A DNA stretch of 64,000 nucleotides from Betaproteobacteria bacterium (GCA_020354125.1 CP070643.1:1981285-2045284); one strand, 5' to 3'. Counted from the first letter of the stretch, positions 16,448 through 25,543 are shown. Program-made: numbers and translations. Notes: generated by a model from the letters alone, not told the origin.

Positions 16448-17059
16448 ATGCATCGATCTGTCGCGTATGCGACGCTGTCTGTGGGTATGCTGTTCGCATC
16501 GACTGTTTCTGCCGACATCTTTCGCTATGTCGACAGAAACGGCGACGTGCACTACACGAATGTTCCCAACGACAGCCGTTACAAGATTCACCGGCGCGTC
16601 GATGAAACCAATCCGATTACCAATACGCTTGCCAAAGAAATACGCCACTATGGGCCGAGGGTTCGGCAGCGTTATGAAGAAGACATTCTCGCTGCGGCAA
16701 AAGAAAGCAACGTCGATCCGGCGCTGATCCATGCCGTGATATCGGCCGAGTCGGGTTACAACCCGTTTGCCCGCTCGCGCAAAGGCGCAGCCGGATTGAT
16801 GCAGTTGATGCCGGAAACAGCGCGCCGCTTCGGAGCACGCAATCGTCTGGACCCAGCCCAGAACATTCGCGCCGGCGTGCGCTACCTTCGTACGTTGATG
16901 GACCTATTTGACAATGACCTCGAGCTGGTACTCGCTGCCTATAACGCCGGCGAGAACGCCGTCATTCGCTTTGGCCACCGCGTCCCGCCTTATTCCGAGA
17001 CCATGACCTACGTGCCTCGCGTGCTCGAGTACTACAAACGCTATCGCACCCGCCTTTAA
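16448..17059 (+). CDS. periplasmic lytic transglycosylase with DUF4124-like N-terminus
   Basis: A 203-residue exported protein. It has a signal peptide (1-22), a short DUF4124-like segment (FRYVDRNGDVHYTNVP, 25-40), then an SLT domain with the catalytic Glu101 in ISAESGYN, GAAGLMQLMPETARRFG and the AAYNAGENAV block. It should cleave the MurNAc-GlcNAc bond of peptidoglycan with formation of 1,6-anhydro ends. A GGGAG ribosome site lies nine bases before the ATG. The combination is common in Gammaproteobacteria and stands alone here. Confidence 0.92.
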   Translation: MHRSVAYATLSVGMLFASTVSADIFRYVDRNGDVHYTNVPNDSRYKIHRRVDETNPITNTLAKEIRHYGPRVRQRYEEDILAAAKESNVDPALIHAVISAESGYNPFARSRKGAAGLMQLMPETARRFGARNRLDPAQNIRAGVRYLRTLMDLFDNDLELVLAAYNAGENAVIRFGHRVPPYSETMTYVPRVLEYYKRYRTRL

Positions 17060-17525
17060 GCGCGATATGAATTTCAAACTCGCAGTGTTACTTCACGGCA
17101 CTGCCGGCAATATCACTCTTTTCTGTCTCTAGTTTTCGCGGTACTTACTCTCGGCGCATCGCTTTGTTGGCGCACCGCCAAGACGACATCACACCATTGC
17201 GGTAACGGTATGCATATGTATTTTTCGACATTGCCGCGAATTTCGTCAGTCGATCCGTCGACATCTCGGTAGTGTAATTAACGCCAAAAAAACATCACAC
17301 AAGGTGCCCCTCAGCGGCATCCAATGTAGGTAATCAACCTACTGATCAAACACGATTTGACACTCACCGTCAGAGGGGGCGACGCGTTTCGTCAGCGGGT
17401 ATGCCGCTTGCACCTTTATGGTCCGAATCACAACGCAAAGTCGTTGCGAAACCTTTGACTGATTTGTAATACGTTTTTGTAAGACCAATTTTTGTAAGAC
17501 CAATTTGTAAAGGGAGAGTAGGGCC
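17060..17525. other. long leader region before the Gly-Asp repeat protein
   Basis: No gene is seen in 466 bp. The region is less GC-rich than its surroundings and contains the 15-bp tandem repeat at 17474-17503 just before the ribosome site AGGGAGAG. The length suggests a long 5' UTR or a complex promoter for the secreted protein downstream. I could not fit a known riboswitch. Confidence 0.45.
17474..17503. repeat. 15-bp tandem duplication
   Basis: TTTTTGTAAGACCAA occurs twice head to tail, followed by a partial third TTTGTAA, and ends about 20 bases before the start codon at 17526. It could alter spacing in the leader. Confidence 0.85.
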
Positions 17526-18674
17526 ATGGACATGCAACCTAACAAACGCGCAATTAATCGCTTGCTGAGCGGCTTGCTGGTTTCGCTGCTTGGGCTGTCG
17601 GGAGCAGCGTTCGCGCAGGTAGGCGAAGAGGAATCGAATGACAGTGCTGCCAACGCGCAGGCGTTAACGATCGGAGCTGACAGTACAGCAACGGTCAGTG
17701 GAATGGTAGGCAGCGGAAGCGGGACGACGACCGACCTCGACTTCTACGCATTCGACGCTGATGGAACCGAAACAGTGACCATCACGGTCGCCACGACCGA
17801 TCAATGTAGTAGTGATTTTAAACCGACTGCGACGCTGTATTTTGAGAACGGCAACAGTATCACAGGGAACACGCCGTTTAACCCGTTTAATCCAGCTCCT
17901 GCCCATCTGGGAGACTGCGATGCGTTGATTACTCCAACCGTGCTTCAATACCCCGGCCGCTATTATGTTGTCGTGACACCGAAACCGATAGTAATGGCCG
18001 GCAATGACTTCGCCTTTAACGACCCTACCATGGGGGCGGGGGCAGTCGGCGGTGGCTATACGCTGACGATCGAGGGTGCGACGCCCACAAACGTTGCCGA
18101 CGGTGGTGACGGTCGTGACGGTGGTGACGGCGGTGACGGTGGTGACGGCGGTGACGGTGGTGACGGCGGTCCAATCGTGGACACAGGCGAGCCCACCCCG
18201 ATTGCCATGGAAATACTTCACTGGCGCGGTCGCGACGGTCACGTTTCCAAGCGTTGGAAGCGTTACGTCAAGCGCATGAAAAAGCGCAGAGGCATTTACC
18301 CGATTCCGGTCGTGATGTTCTCGTCAGATAATTTCACGGCGACCGACATCGACCCGGAAACGCTGAAATTCGGCGTGGAGGGTACTGAAGATAGCCTGTT
18401 CCGCTGCTCGCGGCGCGGATTCGATGTCAACCGCGATGGCAAGAGGGACCAGATCTGCTTCTTCGACGCCTTCAAGACCGGCATCGGTGTCGACCATCTC
18501 ACCGGCGTGCTTAACGGAGAAACAAAGGGCGAGGGCGACCTCGAAAGCTTTGCCTTTACGTCCTCTGCTTCATTGAAGGTCTTCAAGCTGTCGCAGCACA
18601 AGAAGCACAAGAAGTGGAAAAAGCGTAAGCATCGCCGCCACTATAGGCATCATTCGCGCTGGCACCGTCACTAA
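17526..18674 (+). CDS. secreted Gly-Asp repeat protein with a pre-peptidase-type N-domain
   Basis: A 382-residue exported protein. A signal peptide ends near AFAQ (about residue 35). Residues about 40-180 look like a bacterial pre-peptidase C-terminal (PPC-like) beta domain (EEESNDSAANAQAL...DLDFYAF). A Gly-Gly-Asp tract follows at 192-215. The next domain contains a Ca-binding-like DVNRDGKRDQICFFD loop in a setting that resembles dockerin/thrombospondin-type linkers (FSSDNFTATDIDPETLKFG). The last 25 residues are Lys/His/Arg-rich. No protease or glycosidase domain is present. Role unknown; a calcium-bound surface or matrix protein is a guess. Confidence 0.8.
   Translation: MDMQPNKRAINRLLSGLLVSLLGLSGAAFAQVGEEESNDSAANAQALTIGADSTATVSGMVGSGSGTTTDLDFYAFDADGTETVTITVATTDQCSSDFKPTATLYFENGNSITGNTPFNPFNPAPAHLGDCDALITPTVLQYPGRYYVVVTPKPIVMAGNDFAFNDPTMGAGAVGGGYTLTIEGATPTNVADGGDGRDGGDGGDGGDGGDGGDGGPIVDTGEPTPIAMEILHWRGRDGHVSKRWKRYVKRMKKRRGIYPIPVVMFSSDNFTATDIDPETLKFGVEGTEDSLFRCSRRGFDVNRDGKRDQICFFDAFKTGIGVDHLTGVLNGETKGEGDLESFAFTSSASLKVFKLSQHKKHKKWKKRKHRRHYRHHSRWHRH
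18099..18170 (+). repeat. in-frame 18-bp repeat encoding Gly-Gly-Asp
   Basis: A 72-bp tract built on GGTGGTGACGGCGGTGAC, read as 24 residues of GGD triplets with one Arg substitution. The unit count may vary between strains by slippage without breaking the frame. Confidence 0.85.
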
Positions 18675-18699
18675 TAGCAGCCACTACTTGCAACCTGAT

Positions 18700-19509
18700 T
18701 CAGCCCCCGCCGTCGACGGGGGCTTTTTCTTTGCGTAACCGCCCCAACTCCTCGCGCAAGGAGCGCACTTCGGCACGCAGGCCACGGATGTCTTGATGCA
18801 GTTCCTGGCGCAGACGCTTCTCGTCCTCACCAATGAAGAATGCCGAGATCGTCGCCGTCACCATTGACAGCAGCGAGAAGCCGACCAGCACCATGATTAC
18901 GGCAAAGATGCGCGATGCCGTGGTCGTCGGTACCAGATCGCCGTAACCGACAGTCGAACCGCTTACAAAGGCGAGCCACAATCCGTCGCCGAAAGAGCGC
19001 ACGGTCGGCTCGAGCATGTAAAACCCGACACCTGCCAACAACGAGATCAGGAAGGCCACGCCGAAAACCAGTGGCACCCCTCTGGCGATCAGCCCACTGC
19101 CAAACGCCGATAGCGCCCGCGCCAACAGCAACGCAACGAGTGCCAGCCTGGCGGCACGCGCAGAGGCCACCCAGACGCCCGAGACGAGGCCAAACAGCCC
19201 GAGGGCGGCGAATACGATGATGATGACGTTGAGCCAGTTGCGCGCCAGATAAGCCGCCCTGCGGCTGCTCACGCGCATCATCCAGACAAGCTCGAGCGTG
19301 AATGCCAGTAAGATGATCCAGGCCAATGAGCCTACCGCCGTTCTCACCCACGGAGGGAAGTCGCCAGCATCGGCCAGTGCAACGGGCAGCGACATCAATG
19401 CGATGGCGATCATGATGCCGTCCAGGCGTTTCTCCCAGTCGTGGGCAGTACGATTGTCGTCAGGTGCTACGCCGCCCAGACCGATCCAGTGACCGATATG
19501 CAACGTCAT
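18700..19509 (-). CDS. two-TM potassium-channel-family protein with voltage-sensor-like N-terminus
   Basis: A 269-residue membrane protein. The pore has the selectivity filter TVGYGD (186-191) between the last two helices (about 145-165 and 200-222). Four hydrophobic segments precede it, and an Arg-rich helix (SARAARLALVALLLARAL, about 116-134) resembles a weak voltage-sensor S4. The C-terminus is a coiled coil (LRQELHQDIRGLRAEV). It should conduct K+ as a tetramer. The stop codon lies within the shared terminator hairpin at 18702-18728. Confidence 0.9.
   Translation of the reverse strand: MTLHIGHWIGLGGVAPDDNRTAHDWEKRLDGIMIAIALMSLPVALADAGDFPPWVRTAVGSLAWIILLAFTLELVWMMRVSSRRAAYLARNWLNVIIIVFAALGLFGLVSGVWVASARAARLALVALLLARALSAFGSGLIARGVPLVFGVAFLISLLAGVGFYMLEPTVRSFGDGLWLAFVSGSTVGYGDLVPTTTASRIFAVIMVLVGFSLLSMVTATISAFFIGEDEKRLRQELHQDIRGLRAEVRSLREELGRLRKEKAPVDGGG
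18702..18728 (+). terminator. rho-independent terminator
   Basis: Stem AGCCCCCG (18702-18709) pairs with CGGGGGCT (18717-18724), followed by a run of T. It ends the plus-strand gene at 17526-18674 and covers the 3' end of the convergent channel gene. Confidence 0.85.
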
Positions 19510-19538
19510 TGTCGGCCCTCCCTCAGCTGTGTCGTTGT

Positions 19539-19674
19539 CATATCGCCGCTATTTTCATATCGCCGCTATTTTCATATAGCCCCGATTCTCATATCGCCGC
19601 AATTCTCATATCGCCGCAATTCTCATATCGCCGCAATTCTCATATCGCCGCAATTCTCATATAGCCCCGCTGCG
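19539..19674. repeat. 17-bp minisatellite, eight copies
   Basis: Eight head-to-tail units of 17 bp starting at 19539, 19556, 19573, 19590, 19607, 19624, 19641 and 19658. Copies 4-7 are identical (CATATCGCCGCAATTCT), copies 1-2 end CTATTTT, and copies 3 and 8 begin CATATAGCCCCG. Copy 8 contains the last codons and stop of the SGNH esterase gene (19657-20301), so the array looks grown from the gene end. There are no unique spacers, so it is not a CRISPR. Confidence 0.95.
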
Positions 19675-20301
19675 ACTCAACACCTCTGCCAGCGCCGTGG
19701 CAAGGAGCCGGTAACCGCGCGCATTTGGATGAATCGGATCGGACTTGTAGTCATTGTCCTTGAGTATTTCGTTGAGCGCCTTGCCTTCATAGGGAATCGC
19801 ATAGTCCTCGGCGATGCGCTCGTAGAATTGCGCGGTACCTCCCAGCAGGGCCGGTTTGGGTACGCCGATCAACACCACCCCTATGCCTCTCGCGGTGGCG
19901 GTGTCGATCATTTGCCGCAGGTTGCTCTCGGTTTCGCTGCTATCGACTTTCCGCAACATGTCGTTGCCGCCAAGACATAACAGCATGATGCGCGGTTGAT
20001 GCATGTCGAGAACGTCAGCGAGCCGTTCGAGCCCCTCTGCAGTGCGCTCTCCCGGCACACCTTCCGAAACAACGGTCCGGCCGATCAGTTCCGACAACAC
20101 CTCTGGATAACTCTCCCCCGAGCGTGCGCCTGTGCCATAGGTGAGGCTGTCGCCAAACGCGAGCACGACGTCAGCGGCATCCAGCCGAGGCAAACTCGGG
20201 TATTGCTCGCTGCAGCCGCTTAGCGCCGCCAGCGCAACCAGGCAAAGCCAGGCACATGAGCGCCGGAGGTGTGTACTCCACATCAAGTATTGGCGTTCCA
20301 T
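19657..20301 (-). CDS. SGNH/GDSL arylesterase-type lipoprotein (TesA-like)
   Basis: A 214-residue exported esterase. Lipobox LSGC gives lipidated Cys30. The SGNH blocks are GDSLTYG (Ser52), the Gly in VSEGVPGERT, GGND and the DPIHPN Asp/His pair near the C-terminus. It matches the TesA/arylesterase group, which hydrolyses acyl esters or thioesters in the periplasm. The last codons (SRSGAI, then TGA) fall in unit eight of the 17-bp array, so array slippage could change its tail. It is upstream of nothing on its strand and divides from pmbA by 55 bp. Confidence 0.92.
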   Translation of the reverse strand: MERQYLMWSTHLRRSCAWLCLVALAALSGCSEQYPSLPRLDAADVVLAFGDSLTYGTGARSGESYPEVLSELIGRTVVSEGVPGERTAEGLERLADVLDMHQPRIMLLCLGGNDMLRKVDSSETESNLRQMIDTATARGIGVVLIGVPKPALLGGTAQFYERIAEDYAIPYEGKALNEILKDNDYKSDPIHPNARGYRLLATALAEVLSRSGAI

Positions 20302-20356
20302 CAGTACAGCAAACCGACAGGCAACTGCCGTCCCGACAGCTCAGGAAAAAACGTCA

Positions 20357-21697
20357 CTAATCTCCCGCCACCGTCATCGAGTCGATGAGTATCGAGCCGG
20401 TTTGTCGCGACGTCCGCTGCAGCGCATCGTCCGCAATAGCAGCGATCGAGGAGAACATCTGTTTCAGGTTGCCGGCGACGGTCACTTCGTGAACCGGGAA
20501 AGCCAGTTCGCCGTCCTCGACCCAGAATCCGGCTGCTCCCCGCGAGTAATCCCCGGTCACCATGTTGGTGCCATGTCCCAACAAATCGGTCACCAGCAGA
20601 CCACGTCCCATCTTCTTCAGCAATGCCTCAAACGTATCTCCAGTCGAACGCATGACCAGGTTGTGAGCGCCTCCGGCGTTGCCGGTCGAACGCATTCCGA
20701 GTTTTCGCGCAGCATAGCTGCCCAGGAAGTATCCTTTGACGACACCTTGGTCGACGACTGCCCGTGGCTGGGTCTCAACGCCCTCATTGTCGAACGCAGA
20801 GCTGGCCAGTCCCCTCCGTAAATGTGGCAACTCGTCAATTCGTACGAAATCCGGAAACACACGCGACTCGAGACTGTCGAGCAAAAACGACTGCTTGCGA
20901 TACAAACTTGCGCCGCTCACCGCCGCGACGAAATGCCCCAGCAGACCCGACGCGACCGGCGACTCGAACAAGACCGGCACTTCCCGGGTAGCGATCTTCT
21001 TTGCGTCGAGCCGTCGTGCGGTCCGCCTGCCCGCCGTCTCCCCGACCGTCTCGAACGAATCGAGATCCTCGTGGGCACGCGCCATGCTCCACCACGAGTC
21101 GCGCTGCATGTTGTCACCCTTGCCGGCAGTCACCGCGCAACTGACATAATGACGGGTACTCGGATAACCGGCGACAAAACCATTGCTGTTGGCATAAACG
21201 AAGTGCGCTTGCTGTGCCGACACGGTGGCGCCGTCCGAGTTGTTGATTCTTGAATCGGCGTCAAATGCCGCGCGTTCACAATCGCGAGCAATGCGCACAG
21301 CGTCTTCGACCGACAAGCCCCATGGGTGATACAAATCGAGGTCGGGAAACGACGTGGCCAGCAACGCCGGATCAGCCAGCGCGGCATATTCATCCGACGC
21401 GGTAAGTCTTGCAATGGACAGCGCCGCTTCCACTGTAGTGCGTACCGCCTCCGGCGTTAAATCAGATGTGCTTGCGTGTCCCCGTTGCTTGCCGATGTAG
21501 ACGGTGACGCTCATGCCCTTGTCGCGGTTGTACTCGATGGTCTCGACTTCATCGCGCCGTACCGTTACTGTCTGGCCGAACCCTTCGTGCACGTCCAACT
21601 CCGCTGAGGACGCGCCGGCTGCCGTAGCATGACGGAGCGCATCGTCGGCGATTTCTTTCAACTGCTCTTGCTGATAGGTAAAAGCGTCGCTGGCCAC
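20357..21697 (-). CDS. pmbA: metalloprotease PmbA
   Basis: A 446-residue TldD/PmbA-family protein. It has the N-terminal LDVHEGFGQTVTVRRDEVET block, GKQRGHASTSDL, and the late GAHNLVMRSTGDTFEALLKK and TGDYSRGAAGFWVEDGELAF stretches that define PmbA. PmbA pairs with TldD to form a cytosolic metallopeptidase (CcdA antitoxin degradation, microcin maturation). TldD carries the zinc site; PmbA itself lacks HExxxH, as expected. It is divergent from darP at 21847, the same arrangement as in E. coli. Confidence 0.95.
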   Translation of the reverse strand: MASDAFTYQQEQLKEIADDALRHATAAGASSAELDVHEGFGQTVTVRRDEVETIEYNRDKGMSVTVYIGKQRGHASTSDLTPEAVRTTVEAALSIARLTASDEYAALADPALLATSFPDLDLYHPWGLSVEDAVRIARDCERAAFDADSRINNSDGATVSAQQAHFVYANSNGFVAGYPSTRHYVSCAVTAGKGDNMQRDSWWSMARAHEDLDSFETVGETAGRRTARRLDAKKIATREVPVLFESPVASGLLGHFVAAVSGASLYRKQSFLLDSLESRVFPDFVRIDELPHLRRGLASSAFDNEGVETQPRAVVDQGVVKGYFLGSYAARKLGMRSTGNAGGAHNLVMRSTGDTFEALLKKMGRGLLVTDLLGHGTNMVTGDYSRGAAGFWVEDGELAFPVHEVTVAGNLKQMFSSIAAIADDALQRTSRQTGSILIDSMTVAGD

Positions 21698-21846
21698 TTA
21701 TTTGTCCGCAGTGATAACAAAGGATGATTGGTTAATGTCGCTCGCGAGGCACTGGCGATCACGCTGCGACGTCCGTCAGTTATCATACCACCCGCTTTTT
21801 TGCGAATCCGGGACATCGCAACGATCGAAAATGGCACCGAACGGAA

Positions 21847-22365
21847 ATGGCACAGAGCACCGATGTAAGCAAATCGCAGCGCAAGCGGGAAATGCATGCC
21901 CTGCAGGCGCTTGGCGAAACGCTGGTCGGGTTGCCGAGTGAACAACTCGCGCGACTCGATCTTCCTGAGACGCTGCGTGAGGCGATAATGCAAGCGCGCA
22001 GCATTTCGCAGCGCGGCGCGTTGCGGCGACAACTGCAATACGTCGGCCGGCTAATGCGCGATGTCGATGCCGCTCAGATCCGCGACCAGCTGCAATTGGT
22101 TCAGGCTGGAACAACCCGGGACGTCGCGATGCTGCATCGGGCCGAACGCTGGCGCGAACGCCTGCTCGCAGAGGACACCGCGTTGTCGGAGTTTGTTGCT
22201 GCGTTCCCGGCGACTGACGTACAGCATTTGCGCTCGCTGCTGCGCAACGCGAAGCGCGATGCGGCGGCCGGGCGACCTCCGCGGGCCTACCGCGAACTGT
22301 TTCGCAACATTAGAGATATATTATTGACTGATGAAGACGCGCTCCGCTCTGGCTCACGGGATTGA
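21847..22365 (+). CDS. darP: ribosome biogenesis factor DarP (YjgA)
   Basis: A 172-residue basic helical protein of the DUF615/YjgA family. The family core runs from KSQRKREMHALQALGETLV through LPSEQLARLDLPETLREAI to a C-terminal helix with FRNIRDILLTDEDAL. DarP associates with the pre-50S subunit and promotes peptidyl-transferase-centre maturation. The divergent neighbour is pmbA, a conserved pairing that supports the assignment. Confidence 0.94.
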   Translation: MAQSTDVSKSQRKREMHALQALGETLVGLPSEQLARLDLPETLREAIMQARSISQRGALRRQLQYVGRLMRDVDAAQIRDQLQLVQAGTTRDVAMLHRAERWRERLLAEDTALSEFVAAFPATDVQHLRSLLRNAKRDAAAGRPPRAYRELFRNIRDILLTDEDALRSGSRD

Positions 22366-22521
22366 AAGCAAACCTTGCTACACGCCGTGGCGCGGAAAGA
22401 TGAGCGTGAAGCGCAAACGAGACCCCTGCAACTAGAATTGCACAGCAAGCCAGGCATATTCCTGTTCCGTTCAACAGGTCATGGCCTGCCGTCTAACCTG
22501 AAATAAGGCATCGACATATCC

Positions 22522-23112
22522 ATGAGTAATCACGACACAGTTTCAGTTGGTCTAGTATCCGTCAGCGACCGCGCCTCGCAAGGCGTGTACGAGGACGAAG
22601 GGGTGCCGGCACTCGAGAAATGGTTATCGCGAACCATGCTCAATCCGGTGAATTTCTTGCCCCGCGTCATTCCCGACGAACTGCCAGTAATCGAGAACAC
22701 GCTCAAGGAACTGGCCGACCTCGAGAGCTGTAACCTGATCCTGACGACCGGTGGTACCGGCCCGGCGCCACGCGACATCACTCCGGAAGCCACGCTGGCA
22801 GTGGCCGATAAGGTCATGCCCGGATTCGGCGAGCAGATGCGCCAGATCAGTCTGCAATTCGTCCCCACCGCGATCCTCTCCAGACAAGTAGCGGTCATCC
22901 GCGGCAGCACCCTGATCATCAACCTGCCGGGCCAGCCCAAATCGATCCGCGAAACGCTCGAAGGACTGAAGGATGACAGTGGCAAATCGCTCGTGCACGG
23001 CATCTTTGCAGCGGTACCCTACTGCGTCGATCTGATTGGCGGCCCCTATATTGAAACAGACGAGACTGTGTGCAAGGCTTTCCGCCCCAAATCGGCAATC
23101 CGCAAACGCTAA
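22522..23112 (+). CDS. mog: molybdopterin adenylyltransferase Mog
   Basis: A 196-residue MogA-type enzyme that adenylates molybdopterin before molybdate insertion. It carries VGLVSVSDRASQGVYEDEG, the TTGGTGPAPRDITPE substrate loop and the LPGQPKSIRETLEGL stretch. The length and motif order fit Mog rather than MoaB. The next gene, a carboxylesterase, follows by 19 bp and may be cotranscribed. Confidence 0.93.
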   Translation: MSNHDTVSVGLVSVSDRASQGVYEDEGVPALEKWLSRTMLNPVNFLPRVIPDELPVIENTLKELADLESCNLILTTGGTGPAPRDITPEATLAVADKVMPGFGEQMRQISLQFVPTAILSRQVAVIRGSTLIINLPGQPKSIRETLEGLKDDSGKSLVHGIFAAVPYCVDLIGGPYIETDETVCKAFRPKSAIRKR

Positions 23113-23131
23113 GCGGCTACAGCGCAAGAGC

Positions 23132-23815
23132 ATGATCACAAACATCGCGAAAGATCGCGCCCGGACGATCGAAATCGAAACCCGGCCTTCGCCGAGCCAC
23201 AGCATCATCTGGCTGCACGGCCTCGGCGCAGACGGCAACGATTTCGTTCCTGTGGTAGAGCAGCTTGCCCTGCCCAACCTGGGAATACGGTTTATCTTTC
23301 CGCACGCACCCTTGATGCCGGTGACGATCAATGGTGGATTTGTCATGCGTGCCTGGTATGACATCCTCGACGCCGACCTGGCACTGAACGAAGAAGATGA
23401 GCGCGGACTGCGTGCTTCGGAGAGCACAATCACCGCGCTGCTCGACAAGGAAACCCGCCGCGGCATCCCGGCGTCCCGTATCGTGCTGGCCGGATTCTCG
23501 CAAGGCGGCGCAATCGCACTGCAGACCGGGTTGCGCTATGCGCGCAAGCTCGCCGGTATGCTGGTTCTATCCGGATACCTGCCGCTGATTTCGAAAGTGG
23601 AGCGCGAGCGTAACGCCGTGAATCAGCTCACGCCGGTTTTCATGGGACATGGCACGATTGATAATGTCGTGCCGATGTCACTTGGCGTTGCTTCGCGGGC
23701 GCACCTGACGCAGAGCGGCTACAGCGTCGAGTGGCACGAGTACCCGATGATGCACGGCGTGTGCGAAGATGAACTGGCTGACGTCAGCGCCTGGTTGAGC
23801 AAAGTACTTCTTTGA
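23132..23815 (+). CDS. carboxylesterase/phospholipase of the alpha/beta-hydrolase fold
   Basis: A 227-residue cytoplasmic esterase of the acyl-protein thioesterase/EstB group. It has WLHGLGADGNDF near the N-terminus, the nucleophile elbow GFSQGG (Ser123), the Asp in MGHGTIDNVVP, and the His in PMMHGVCEDE. The start at ATG 23132 excludes about 32 upstream codons that overlap mog. Such enzymes cleave short-chain esters; the native substrate is unknown. Its stop lies inside a 16-bp tandem duplication. Confidence 0.92.
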   Translation: MITNIAKDRARTIEIETRPSPSHSIIWLHGLGADGNDFVPVVEQLALPNLGIRFIFPHAPLMPVTINGGFVMRAWYDILDADLALNEEDERGLRASESTITALLDKETRRGIPASRIVLAGFSQGGAIALQTGLRYARKLAGMLVLSGYLPLISKVERERNAVNQLTPVFMGHGTIDNVVPMSLGVASRAHLTQSGYSVEWHEYPMMHGVCEDELADVSAWLSKVLL

Positions 23816-23836
23816 ATTGGAGCTTCTTTGAATTGG
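23805..23836. repeat. 16-bp tandem duplication across a stop codon
   Basis: CTTCTTTGAATTGG recurs with a period of 16 bp (23807 and 23823). The first copy contains the final codons and TGA of the esterase gene; the second is non-coding. Further CTCT-AA degenerate units follow to about 23880. Confidence 0.75.
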
Positions 23837-23874
23837 CGCTGCTCTGAACAGTTATTCTCTAAAAAGGTGCGGCT

Positions 23875-25410
23875 CTAAATGCCAGCCAATTCAGAGCGAT
23901 CGCCAATTCGATAGCGCCCGATCTCGAACCCGTCGCCGGTTTCGAGCACCATTGACGGTACGATTGAGTAAACCGTCTCGTATACCGCCATTTCCAACGA
24001 CTTCTCGGGTGCGAATACCCCCTTCGGCAGCAGCAGGGTTATCTCTCCCTGCGCGAGGCTGTCACCCATGTGCGACGGAAGCAACAAGCCGGTGCCGACC
24101 ATTTTTCCGCCACTATGTTCACCCAGGGTGACCGGTTGAACACCGCGTCCGAACAGCTCAATCCCGACATAGTGTTGCGCCGAATCCTGAATGAGTAACC
24201 TACGGATAATGCCCACCGCCCACATTCGGCTTCCAACGGGCTGCACTCCGACGAGCTGCCCGATGTGCAGCTTCTCGCCACGTTTTGTGGGGACCAGGGC
24301 ACCGTATCCAGCCTCGCTCTCGTTGGCCACGCCCCAGCGCTCAATCTTCGTATCGTTGGCCGCATCACCTGCGTATTTGCCTTCGACGCGCTCCAACGTA
24401 GCGGTGTAACCGAGAACGACCGAAACGGGGGAATAAACCGCCTGACGTTGCTCGCGCCGCTCCGGACGCTTGGCTGACCAGTGGCGTCCCAGATGTGCAA
24501 GCACGTCGATGATCAACTCAATGTCGGCTACGCCCTGCAGATTGAGATCGGCAAGTGAAATTGAACCCGCGGCAAGCTCGGCCGATATCGTCTCGATATC
24601 CGCTATCGCGTCTGCCGGCCCGAAAAACCGAGAACCCAGGCGTACGATGCTCCCGAGGCGATAACGTACCGGCTCGGTCCACTGATCGATATCCATGACG
24701 TAAAAGCAACCCTGGGCCGGATAGCGGTACACTTCAAAGCGCCCTGCGACATGCGCAATCAAACGGTAGGCTATGTCAATCTCCGCCGGCGGCAGGCTGT
24801 CGACCGCTGACATCGCGAACATCAGCGGTTTGGTGAACTCACGCTGTATTGTGGAGCGCTCGTCGTAGACGAGCACCCGCGCCCGCGCGAGATCCTTGTC
24901 CTCCACATACGACCACAACTGAGAGAGGGTCTTCCACAGACTGGGTTCGATCGGACGGTAGCGCATCCGCATCCATTTCATGCGCAGTGCAGTCGCGCGA
25001 AGCGCGCGCGCAATGACCACAGGCAATCGATCTCCGACCTCAGCCCATCCGCGGCTGTACGTCTGATACAACCTGACCAGGAATATGTAGGCTGCCTGAA
25101 GCCGTACGAGATAGGACGACACCGCTTCCCAGGCCCGGACCTGTTCGTCTGATTCCTTTTCCTTGTCGCCTGCCAGGAAGCGGCCCTGCAACTCGTTGAC
25201 CAGCTCCGCCCCGCGCCAGTCAGCAGCTTCAACCATGTCAATCAGCTCGATCAGCCGCAGGCGTCGCTCACGCCGCACCGCGTCGAGCTGGATCATGACC
25301 TCGGCCAGCTGTTCAGTGGCATCCACTGGCAGGGGTGCGGAAAATGCGGCTTCCTGGGTGTCGTTCATCACGCGCGACGTCGTATTTGATCGTTGTTGGG
25401 CGTTTGGCAT
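23875..25410 (-). CDS. large soluble protein of unknown function
   Basis: A 511-residue protein from ATG 25410, chosen because GAGGAAG lies just upstream. The upstream ATG at 25458 has no such site. There is no signal peptide or membrane segment. The first half is helical (about 20-230, with LAEVMIQLDAVRRERRLRLI and a Trp-rich WAEVGDRLP region). The C-terminal third looks beta-rich and includes a PilZ-like barrel candidate (about 370-500, RVEGKYAG...WGVANESEAGYGALVP...GQLVGVQP). A clear RxxxR plus D/NxSxxG c-di-GMP signature is not present, so the role is unassigned. Confidence 0.75.
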   Translation of the reverse strand: MPNAQQRSNTTSRVMNDTQEAAFSAPLPVDATEQLAEVMIQLDAVRRERRLRLIELIDMVEAADWRGAELVNELQGRFLAGDKEKESDEQVRAWEAVSSYLVRLQAAYIFLVRLYQTYSRGWAEVGDRLPVVIARALRATALRMKWMRMRYRPIEPSLWKTLSQLWSYVEDKDLARARVLVYDERSTIQREFTKPLMFAMSAVDSLPPAEIDIAYRLIAHVAGRFEVYRYPAQGCFYVMDIDQWTEPVRYRLGSIVRLGSRFFGPADAIADIETISAELAAGSISLADLNLQGVADIELIIDVLAHLGRHWSAKRPERREQRQAVYSPVSVVLGYTATLERVEGKYAGDAANDTKIERWGVANESEAGYGALVPTKRGEKLHIGQLVGVQPVGSRMWAVGIIRRLLIQDSAQHYVGIELFGRGVQPVTLGEHSGGKMVGTGLLLPSHMGDSLAQGEITLLLPKGVFAPEKSLEMAVYETVYSIVPSMVLETGDGFEIGRYRIGDRSELAGI

Positions 25411-25543
25411 GCTGCTTCCTCGCTGCACTGGGCTCAGGCGCTCTCGGTCATCCTGCATTTTTCTATTAACAATTAATAGGTTAATAAAACATTATTGGCT
25501 CAAAGGGCGGCGCTTCAGAGCCGCCTGAAGGAATATGCCGATT

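Noticed and set aside
17060..17525. Cyclic-di-GMP or other riboswitch before the Gly-Asp repeat protein
   Set aside because: The conserved GEMM core pairs and loops could not be found by eye.
19539..19674. CRISPR array
   Set aside because: Units are contiguous with no unique spacers, only 17 bp long, and there are no cas genes.
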